A stretch of 27,261 nt of DNA from DATGZX01 sp035296965 (GTDB lineage Bacteria; Planctomycetota; Planctomycetia; Gemmatales; Gemmataceae), in contig DATGZX010000103.1 of the NCBI GenBank assembly GCA_035296965.1, positions 1 to 27,261 of the forward strand, given 5' to 3'. Position numbers and translations under genes: made by a program. The notes below the pieces were generated by a model. The model made no database searches and had not been told where the DNA came from. It saw only the letters and a list, made by a program, of their open reading frames with translations. Of the stretch, positions 17,127 through 22,706 are shown piece by piece (position 1 is the first letter of the stretch; each line of letters begins with the position of its first letter).

Positions 17127-17147
17127 CCAATTCTCCGGCCAGTCTGA
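16983..17147 (+). CDS. Doubtful 54-residue ORF before the dioxygenase
   Basis: ATG at 16983, stop at 17147, 10 nt before the dioxygenase ATG. It reads MKAVQKGFDLMKIPAVILER and ends MIQHHPILRPV. It is spaced like an operon member but has only a GGGG next to the start codon and matches no family I know. It competes for the same bases with the minus-strand ORF 16752-17126; at most one is likely to be real. Confidence 0.2.
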   Translation: MKAVQKGFDLMKIPAVILERDQSLDLPHEIVLSPVDFLPKLAAMIQHHPILRPV

Positions 17148-17157
17148 GAGATGACCC

Positions 17158-18225
17158 ATGATTGAACTCCCTCCCGCGATTGACGGCCCCTCTGCCTGGT
17201 ATGGCCCCGACATTGCCGGCCAATCCGAATGGATCGAGCCCTTGTCGGCGGCTGAATTGGCGGAGATTGAATCGGCCAGCCGTCAGCTCGCCCAGGCGGA
17301 ACCAGACTGGCAGACGTTACACGCGGACGATTTCCCTTTGCCCAAGTTGGGTCGCCGGCTGGCGCGTATCCTTCACGAAGTCCTTGAGGGCCGGGGTTTC
17401 GTGCTCTTGCGCGGCCTGCCGGTCGAGCGCTGGGGCCGGCGCTTATCTGCTCTTGCCTTCCTGGGGATCGGCCGACACTGGGGGAGCCTGCGCTCGCAAA
17501 ACCGGCACGGCCACCTGCTCGGTCACGTGAAAGACCTGGGCCTCACTAGCCAGGATCCCCATGTTCGCATTTACCAAACCCGCGAACGGCAAAACTACCA
17601 CACCGATTCCAGCGACGTGGTTGGGCTGCTCTGTTTGCATCCGGCCAAAACGGGTGGACTATCGAGTTTGGTTAGCTCCGTCACCATGTTCAATGAAATG
17701 CGGCAGCGCCGTCCGGATCTGGCCCGCGTGCTCTTTGAGCGCATCGAGACCGACCGGCGCGGGGAAGTGCCGGCCGGCCAAAAACCTTACTTTTGCATCC
17801 CGGTGTTTAATTGGTATGCGGGCTTGCTATCGGCCGTCTATCACCGCAGCTACATCGAATCGGCAAGGAGATTTCCTGAAGTTGCACCGTTGAGTTTGGA
17901 GCAGATCGAGGCGCTGGACCTCTTCGACGCGTTGGCCGACGATCCCGCCCTGCATTTTCGAATGGAGTTGCAAGCGGGCGACATTCAGCTCGTGCACAAC
18001 CATACGTTGCTGCACGACCGCACTGCCTTCGAAGATTGGCCGGAACCGGAGCGCAAACGTCATCTGCTGAGGCTCTGGTTGGCTCCCGAGAAAGCCCGGC
18101 CGCTCCCTCCGGTTTTCGCGGAACGCTATGGCTCGGTCGTTCCCGGTCAACGGGGCGGCATCGTGGTTCCGGGAACGCGCTACACGATCCCCTGGGAAGC
18201 GGAGGACGCGCCCGGCGCATCCTGA
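17158..18225 (+). CDS. TauD/TfdA family Fe(II)/2-oxoglutarate-dependent dioxygenase
   Basis: 355 residues. The ATG at 17158 follows GAGAGATGACCC, a good ribosome site. The jelly-roll core and iron facial triad are visible: His148-x-Asp150 in NYHTDSSDVVGLLCL and the distal His286 in VHNHTLLHDRTAF, with Arg305 in HLLRLWL as the likely 2-oxoglutarate ligand. Family features GRGFVLLRGLP and GGLSSLVSSVTMFNEM are also present. Members hydroxylate or oxidatively cleave small organic acids; the substrate here (taurine, trimethyllysine-like or other) cannot be assigned, and no transporter or sulfonate gene is nearby. The length fits the longer TauD-like group rather than the roughly 280-residue TauD proper. 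It converges on the secreted protein gene at 18377 across a 29-bp-arm palindrome. Confidence 0.9.
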   Translation: MIELPPAIDGPSAWYGPDIAGQSEWIEPLSAAELAEIESASRQLAQAEPDWQTLHADDFPLPKLGRRLARILHEVLEGRGFVLLRGLPVERWGRRLSALAFLGIGRHWGSLRSQNRHGHLLGHVKDLGLTSQDPHVRIYQTRERQNYHTDSSDVVGLLCLHPAKTGGLSSLVSSVTMFNEMRQRRPDLARVLFERIETDRRGEVPAGQKPYFCIPVFNWYAGLLSAVYHRSYIESARRFPEVAPLSLEQIEALDLFDALADDPALHFRMELQAGDIQLVHNHTLLHDRTAFEDWPEPERKRHLLRLWLAPEKARPLPPVFAERYGSVVPGQRGGIVVPGTRYTIPWEAEDAPGAS

Positions 18226-18322
18226 GAGTACGAACCAAGCCTGTGGCCTGTTACGCGCCCGGGAAACGACATGAGGGCCTGACCAGGATTCAAGAATGGA
18301 ACGCCAGTTGCCGCGTGCGATC

Positions 18323-18381
18323 GCTGATACTAGCCCGAAGCGTTAGCGAGGTCCTCGCTAACGCTTCGGGCTAATATCAGC
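18323..18381. repeat. 29-bp-arm palindrome, possible bidirectional terminator
   Basis: Arms 18323-18351 and 18353-18381 are separated by a single T. They pair over 29 bp with one mismatch (GATAC against GATAT); the inner 21 bp (TAGCCCGAAGCGTTAGCGAG plus G) are perfect. It lies between convergent genes, and the TGA of the minus-strand gene falls inside the right arm. There is no T-tract, so termination is unproven. The core GCCCGAAGCGTTAGCGAGG is one I recall as dispersed in planctomycete genomes. Confidence 0.85.
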
Positions 18382-19030
18382 GGCGGTCCGTCGCTTGAAC
18401 GGCTCCGTCGGCCAAGTGTGAGATGCGAAAATCGTTGAAGCGCATCCAATGCTCGGCGTCGGGCGGTCCGTCGTAGCATTGCAGGCTGATTTGATCCTTG
18501 CCCTTGCCAGCCGGGGGTAAGGTTCCGGTGGCGGCTTGCCGCCATTGGTCCTGGCCCTGGGGACGAAATTCGGCGCTGTAGCGCCCACCGTCGACAGTGA
18601 GGCGCAGGCGCACGGTCTTCTCCGATATGGGAATCTTACCTGGGACGACGACGGTCTTGCCGTCGACTCGTTCTTTGACGAGCTTGAAGAGCGGCTTGCC
18701 GTCGTGGTACCAGGTCATGCCGGCCTGCTCGTACTGCTGGATCGGCTCGGAAACACTGGTGACGCTGACCTCGAAGATCCACTTCCCCCGGCTGCGCTCC
18801 GGGATGTCACGAATCAGAGCATTCTTGACCGTGCCGGCCTTACCGGGCTGAACCCGAATCTCCAGGCCGTCAGCGCGGATACGCCAAGCCGGCTTGTCCT
18901 CGCGCAGCCAGGTCCAGCCTTGGGCCAGCTTGCCCTCCATTCGATCCTCGAACACCACCTGCGGCTCCGCCGCCAACGCGGGCGAACCGGTCGCCGCCAG
19001 AGCGAAAACGATCGCGAAGGCACAACGCAT
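18377..19030 (-). CDS. Secreted beta-sandwich (concanavalin-like) protein
   Basis: 217 residues from the ATG at 19030, which has AGGAG 8 nt upstream and begins a signal peptide (MRCAFAIVFALAATGSPALA). The nine extra codons upstream have no ribosome site. The mature part looks like a single beta-jelly-roll of the DUF1349/laminin-G-like group: VVFEDRMEGKLAQGWTWLRE, WRIRADGLEIRV, GKWIFEVSVTSV, AGMTWYHDGKPLFKLVKE, YSAEFRPQGQDQW and a closing WMRFNDFRISHL. Such domains bind or cleave carbohydrate; no catalytic pair can be named with confidence. It may share a transcript with the MgtC-like gene 187 nt upstream, since both are on the minus strand. Confidence 0.75.
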   Translation of the reverse strand: MRCAFAIVFALAATGSPALAAEPQVVFEDRMEGKLAQGWTWLREDKPAWRIRADGLEIRVQPGKAGTVKNALIRDIPERSRGKWIFEVSVTSVSEPIQQYEQAGMTWYHDGKPLFKLVKERVDGKTVVVPGKIPISEKTVRLRLTVDGGRYSAEFRPQGQDQWRQAATGTLPPAGKGKDQISLQCYDGPPDAEHWMRFNDFRISHLADGAVQATDRR

Positions 19031-19217
19031 GAGGTCGGCTCCTGAATAATGAGACAAGGACGAATGCGTGCGTCCGATGCGGCGGACGTTGGGCTAGATC
19101 TCCCTGTTGTGATTGTATGCGCCGGAGCCGTGGCCACGGCCCTCAGCTGTTCGCGAAACGGAGTTTTACGGCTCGGGTTCCCAAAAGGAGCTTGGGATCG
19201 AGGGAGTAGCCGATGTC

Positions 19218-19919
19218 TCACGCCCGCCACTGCAGCGTCAGCACCCCCGGGCGCTCAGTGAGCTGGCGAACATAAGGCGGCGTCTGGAAATCGTTCGGAT
19301 AACCACGCCAGCGCACTTCGAAACGGACCGTGCGCTCCATGCCGGCCTCGGCGGCTTTGTAAGAGACGTCGGCGGAAGCGATATCGTGGCCGGCTTTCAT
19401 GACTGCGGCACGGATGTCCTCTTCGGTTGGGCCGTCGGCAGCCAGGCTCAGAATCAGCGTGGCATGGCGATCCTGATGCACCCGAAACTCCAGCCATTGC
19501 AGTGCCCAGAGCACGATCACGCTCAGGGCCAGGGCGATCATCCCCAGCGCCAGTTGACCGCCGCCCAGGCATAGGCCGATGATCGTCACCATCCACAGCG
19601 TGGCGGCGGTGGTTACGCCGTGGACGATGTCGCCGCGCCGCAGAACCGCCCCCGCGCCGATGAATCCCATGCCGGTCAGGATGCCCAGCGGCAAGCGCAT
19701 CAAGTCGAGCATGATGAACGAATCCGGCGTCCTGCCGGCTGTGCCCATCAGAAGGTTGGTCTGAATCATGGCCACCGACGCCGCCAGGCAGACCAACAAC
19801 GTCGTGCGCAGCCCGGCGGGCCGGCCGCGTTCGGTTCGGTTGAACCCAATCAATGCGCCGGCGAACACAGTCAGAGCCAGACGCACCGTAATCTCTTGCC
19901 ATCCGAGCGTGACAGGCAA
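19218..19919 (-). CDS. MgtC/SapB family inner-membrane protein, TTG start
   Basis: 233 residues. The frame extends further 5', but those residues (GRCRTNRPGFAPGRGPG) are not membrane-protein-like. A TTG at 19919 lies 5 nt after GGGAGG and puts the protein at family length, so I chose it. Four to five membrane helices fill residues 1-140, with the family motifs GFNRTERGRPAGLRT and GMGFIGAGAVLR followed by GVTTAATLW. The last 80 residues (ATLILSLAADGPTEEDIRAA onward) form an ACT-like cytoplasmic domain, as in the longer MgtC homologues. The family is tied to magnesium limitation, pH and virulence physiology, often by modulating other membrane proteins; no Mg-sensing leader of the M-box type was recognised. 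It diverges from the Flp pilin unit. Confidence 0.87.
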   Translation of the reverse strand: MPVTLGWQEITVRLALTVFAGALIGFNRTERGRPAGLRTTLLVCLAASVAMIQTNLLMGTAGRTPDSFIMLDLMRLPLGILTGMGFIGAGAVLRRGDIVHGVTTAATLWMVTIIGLCLGGGQLALGMIALALSVIVLWALQWLEFRVHQDRHATLILSLAADGPTEEDIRAAVMKAGHDIASADVSYKAAEAGMERTVRFEVRWRGYPNDFQTPPYVRQLTERPGVLTLQWRA

Positions 19920-19949
19920 GTATGCCTCCCGAGACAAGTACGATTTCAG

Positions 19950-19973
19950 GCACCCAGGTCCTCGCCCTGGTGC
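19950..19973 (-). promoter_or_regulatory. Leader hairpin upstream of the MgtC-like gene
   Basis: On the minus strand, GCACCAGG (loop GCGAGGA) CCTGGGTGC forms a stable stem with one bulge, about 20 nt upstream of the GGGAGG ribosome site. It could affect translation of the TTG-initiated gene. No known riboswitch consensus was recognised. Confidence 0.35.
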
Positions 19974-20096
19974 AAAGCCAGGCCGATTTGTTCGACAGCG
20001 CCCCTGCGACCGTTGTACCACAAGTTCATACAAGGGCTGCGTGACCAATGCCGATTCTTACCATTTCTCATTTTGCCTGCCATAGAGAAACGCGAT

Positions 20097-20125
20097 TTGA
20101 CAATTCCACAATATCGTTTTAGAGT
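20097..20125 (+). promoter_or_regulatory. Sigma-70-like promoter of the riboswitch/Flp unit
   Basis: TTGACA (20097-20102), 17-bp spacer, TAGAGT (20120-20125). The -35 is a perfect consensus and the -10 matches at 4 of 6 positions. The predicted start near 20132 gives a leader of about 165 nt that contains the whole riboswitch. Confidence 0.55.
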
Positions 20126-20189
20126 TTTCCTGGTGGTAGATGCTGCCGCATGTCTCGATAGTCATGCCAAGCTTGCCCATGAGGCCACT

Positions 20190-20287
20190 GTTCCTCGAAA
20201 GGGCAAACCCGTTGTAAGGCGGGGACGCAAAGTCATGGGTCCGCTCCCACAACGATCTCTCGTGGGTGGATCGCCAGATTACCGAAA
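20190..20287 (+). promoter_or_regulatory. Cyclic-di-GMP-I (GEMM) riboswitch
   Basis: It carries the invariant blocks of the GEMM-I aptamer in order: AAAGGGCAAACC (20198-20209); a hairpin CCCGTT-GTAA-GGCGGG with a GNRA loop; GGACGCAAAGTCATGGGTCC (20223-20242); a variable second hairpin built on CCCAC/GTGGG; and the closing CGCCAGATTACCG (20272-20284). The aptamer ends about 12 nt before the pilin start codon and directly before the AAAGGAAGAAG ribosome site. This favours translational control, though a transcriptional effect cannot be excluded. End positions are approximate. Confidence 0.87.
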
Positions 20288-20298
20288 GGAAGAAGACG

Positions 20299-20481
20299 AT
20301 GCGCAATTTTGGTACGAGGCTCGCGTGTTTCCTCCGCGAGGAAGACGGACCGACGGCTGTCGAATACGCCGTCATGCTGGCCCTCATCATTGTCGTATGT
20401 ATTGGTGCCATCACGACATTGGGCACCAACGCCAACACGACATTCACGTCGGTCGGCAATGCCGTGAACGTAGGAACCTAG
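20299..20481 (+). CDS. Flp/Fap-type pilin subunit
   Basis: 60 residues, the usual size for Flp pilins. A short charged leader (FLREEDG) is followed by the prepilin peptidase site Gly/PTAVEY, with the invariant Glu at +5 and Tyr at +6, and then one hydrophobic segment (AVMLALIIVVCIGAITTLG) and a Thr/Asn/Val-rich tail. Flp pilins are exported, trimmed by a TadV-type peptidase and assembled by the Tad apparatus for adhesion and biofilm formation. No tad genes are in the window, so the subunit is encoded away from its machinery. It sits behind a c-di-GMP riboswitch and in front of a terminator (20735-20785), making a single-gene regulated unit. Confidence 0.92.
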   Translation: MRNFGTRLACFLREEDGPTAVEYAVMLALIIVVCIGAITTLGTNANTTFTSVGNAVNVGT

Positions 20482-20734
20482 AGTCTTCGGGCCCTTTGCC
20501 ACAGGGATCTCTCGAATGTAATGTTGTTCGTGAAATCCCCGGTTGGGCCCGGGCATAAGCCGGCGCCTTCATCGCACACGCTGCCATCAATGGCGATGGC
20601 ACTATCATTCGCAGGGCTGTGCCACGCACGTCCGGGGTGCGGAGAGGCTTGAACTCTCTGACGGGCGGCGGTCGCGCTAGCAATGCGCGCCCTGGCCAGC
20701 GACCCTGGTTATCGGGTAAGATGATCTTTCACCA
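20482..20734. other. 253-nt untranslated stretch after the Flp gene
   Basis: No ORF with family resemblance. Short palindromes such as GGGCCC are present. GAGAG-GCTTGAA-CTCTC at 20642-20658 looks like a tRNA T-arm on the minus strand, but no acceptor or anticodon arm fits. It is probably the long 3' UTR of the pilin transcript, up to the terminator. Confidence 0.4.
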
Positions 20735-20785
20735 CCGGCCGGAACGAGAGGGAGCGCGCTTCCTCTCGTGCCGGCCGGCTTTTTT
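20735..20785 (+). terminator. Strong intrinsic terminator of the Flp unit
   Basis: 20-bp stem with two mismatches (arm 20735-20754 CCGGCCGGAACGAGAGGGAG; arm 20759-20778), a CGCG loop, then CTTTTTT. Orientation fits plus-strand transcription from the riboswitch/pilin unit. Confidence 0.85.
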
Positions 20786-20943
20786 GCGGCCTTGAAGCGA
20801 TCACGAGTATTTGTTAGCTTTCCTTCCAATAGAAATCGAACGCCTGAGAGCCCCTAGGCTCGCAGGTGATGTGCCTAACGGGCATCTCCCGTTTCCAACT
20901 TGTCGGCTGCCACGAAGTTCCATAAATGAATGTACATTGACGC

Positions 20944-21165
20944 ATGGCGTTCACGTTGATCGAATGGTAGGTCGTGATCGCCGTCAGTGCCCGCCTCATC
21001 GGCCTGCTGTTGCCGGCCGTGCAATAAGTCCGCGAATCCGCCAACCGCATGAAGTGCACGAACCATCTTAAACAGATAGGGCTGGCCCTGCATAAGTACC
21101 GCAACCGGGGCCTGGCTGCGGGCTGGGCCCTGTTTCTCCTGCCGTATGGCATGGCCTACGGTTCG
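20944..21165 (+). pseudogene. DUF1559 prepilin-like protein, N-terminal relic
   Basis: In one frame it reads [59 protein letters not shown] and then ...GWALFLLPYG. This matches the DUF1559 N-terminus ([36 protein letters not shown]), with TAG at 20968 and TAA at 21025. The rest of the normal roughly 300-residue protein is missing; the frame instead runs into the next gene. DUF1559 proteins carry a type IV pilin-like leader and are hugely expanded in planctomycetes. No ribosome site is visible before the ATG. Confidence 0.8.
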
Positions 21166-21240
21166 CGGGGGGCAACGAGCTCCCGCTTCCCCCGGATTGA
21201 TCGCGTTCTTCTTTTTGCATCCCTTTTCAGGATCTGGTTC

Positions 21241-21645
21241 ATGATGGCAAGAAAGTGGATGTGTGTCTGTTGCTTGATGCTCTCCCTCGTCGGCTGCGGT
21301 CAGGAGGAGCCCGTCACGGCCGGCGGCAAGACCGCGGCGCAGTGGGCCGAGAAGCTGCATAGTAACGATTTCACCGCCCGGGCCAATGCGGCCAACAAGC
21401 TCGGTCCGCTGATTCCGCACGACCCGGCAGCGTTTCCGGCGCTGCTGACGGCCCTCCGGGATCCGAAACCGGAAGTTCGCTTGGAGGCCGTCAACGCCCT
21501 TGGCAAATACGGCAGCTCGAAGCTCGACGATGTTCTGCCCGTCCTCCGCGAAGCGCAACAGCGCGACGGCGATACCCGCGTCTCCAGAGCCGCCGCCGAA
21601 GCGATCCGCACGCTGACGGCTGCATCGTCTTCCCCGGCGGGGTAG
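21241..21645 (+). CDS. HEAT-repeat lipoprotein
   Basis: 134 residues from the ATG at 21241 (or the adjacent ATG at 21244), with AGGA about 9 nt upstream. The same frame is open back into the DUF1559 relic from 21049, but a lipoprotein signal begins here: MARKWMCVCCLMLSLVGC with lipid-acceptor Cys19, so the fusion reading is rejected. After the lipobox come GGKTAAQWAEKLHSNDFTAR and two to three HEAT/PBS-like helical repeats (ANAANKLGPLI, DPKPEVRLEAVNALGKYG, DTRVSRAAAEAIRTL). It probably sits in the inner or outer membrane facing the periplasm as a protein-binding scaffold; partners are unknown. Confidence 0.75.
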   Translation: MMARKWMCVCCLMLSLVGCGQEEPVTAGGKTAAQWAEKLHSNDFTARANAANKLGPLIPHDPAAFPALLTALRDPKPEVRLEAVNALGKYGSSKLDDVLPVLREAQQRDGDTRVSRAAAEAIRTLTAASSSPAG

Positions 21646-21889
21646 CGACTCAGGAGTCATCCTTGGCCGCAACCGCATTCCCCTGATGGCTTCTTTGTCG
21701 CAGCCGCTTAAGGATCCTCGTCTCTGCCCGTGCTCCATATCCCCAACCCGCCGCCAATCGTGCAAAACTGACTACAATATCTCGGTGCCGACCCTTAACT
21801 GGCGTGACGATAGTCCCGCCTAGGAAGGCCCTGCCTGGCGAGTGCTCGGATGACATTTTACCCACTTTTCCCTTCACGAGGTCCCTACT

Positions 21890-22678
21890 GTGATTCGTTC
21901 GACGAGACGATGGCTGGCCGCCCTGGCGTTGGTCGTTCTCCCCATGATGGTGCTTGGCACAAGGCTCAGCACCGCTGCAGCCGCATGGTTGACAGACGAG
22001 AAAGATGCCGCCGTGAATCAGCTCACGGATGAAGAGAAGAAGGCCGGCTGGAAGCTGCTTTTTGACGGCAAATCGTTCGACGGCTGGCACAATTTCAAAA
22101 AAGACGCCGTGCGGCCCGGCTGGCAGGTCAAGAACGGCGCCCTTGTTTGCGTGGACCCGACCAAGGCGGGTGACCTGGTGACGGCCGACAAGTTCGACTG
22201 GTTCGAATTGTCGATCGACTACAACATTTCCGAAGGCGGCAACAGCGGCATCATGTTTCACGTCACCAACGACGGCCGCGCGATTTGGGCGACAGGACCG
22301 GAGATCCAACTCGAAGACAATGTGAAGGCGAGTGATCCGATCCGTTGCGGCTGGCTGTACCAGCTCTACAAGCCGGAGATCGACCCCAAGACCAACAAGC
22401 CGCTCGACGCTACAAAACCTGTCGGCACGTGGAATCACATGCGCGTTGTCATTGCGCCGCCACCGGCAAAGTCGGAGGTCGACGTCAACGGCGTGAAATA
22501 CTACGATTTCGTCTATAACAGCGCTGACTTCAAGGCGCGCATCGCTAAAAGCAAGTTCAAAAATATGCCGAATTTTGCCAAGTACGACAGCGGCTTCATC
22601 GGCTTGCAGGGCGATCACGGCGCGATCTCGTTCCGCAGCATCAAGCTCCGGCCGATTGCCGCCAATAACGCCCCCTGA
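21890..22678 (+). CDS. Secreted DUF1080 (3-keto-disaccharide hydrolase-type) protein, GTG start
   Basis: 262 residues. It begins at GTG 21890 with GAGGT 8 nt upstream; a signal peptide follows (RRWLAALALVVLPMMVLG). The single DUF1080 domain spans about residues 50-258: WKLLFDGKSFDGWHNF, WQVKNGALVCV, DWFELSIDYNISEGGNSGIM, the PEIQLEDN acidic motif that is typical of the hydrolase-like members, TWNHMRVVI and a closing SFRSIKLRPI. The family fold is a concanavalin-like sandwich, and characterised relatives cleave 3-keto-glycosides. It keeps the GxEIQ-type acidic site that the 822-1547 paralogue lacks, so it is the better enzyme candidate. It converges on the histidine kinase gene with a 28-nt gap. 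Confidence 0.9.
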   Translation: MIRSTRRWLAALALVVLPMMVLGTRLSTAAAAWLTDEKDAAVNQLTDEEKKAGWKLLFDGKSFDGWHNFKKDAVRPGWQVKNGALVCVDPTKAGDLVTADKFDWFELSIDYNISEGGNSGIMFHVTNDGRAIWATGPEIQLEDNVKASDPIRCGWLYQLYKPEIDPKTNKPLDATKPVGTWNHMRVVIAPPPAKSEVDVNGVKYYDFVYNSADFKARIAKSKFKNMPNFAKYDSGFIGLQGDHGAISFRSIKLRPIAANNAP

Positions 22679-22706
22679 AAACCATCATCAAGAACAGTTG
22701 CTTTGC

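Noticed and set aside
20642..20658. tRNA-like T-arm (minus strand, loop TTCAAGC with 5-bp stem)
   Set aside because: The 3' acceptor strand CGCACCC has no partner at the right distance, and no anticodon or D-arm can be folded; probably chance.
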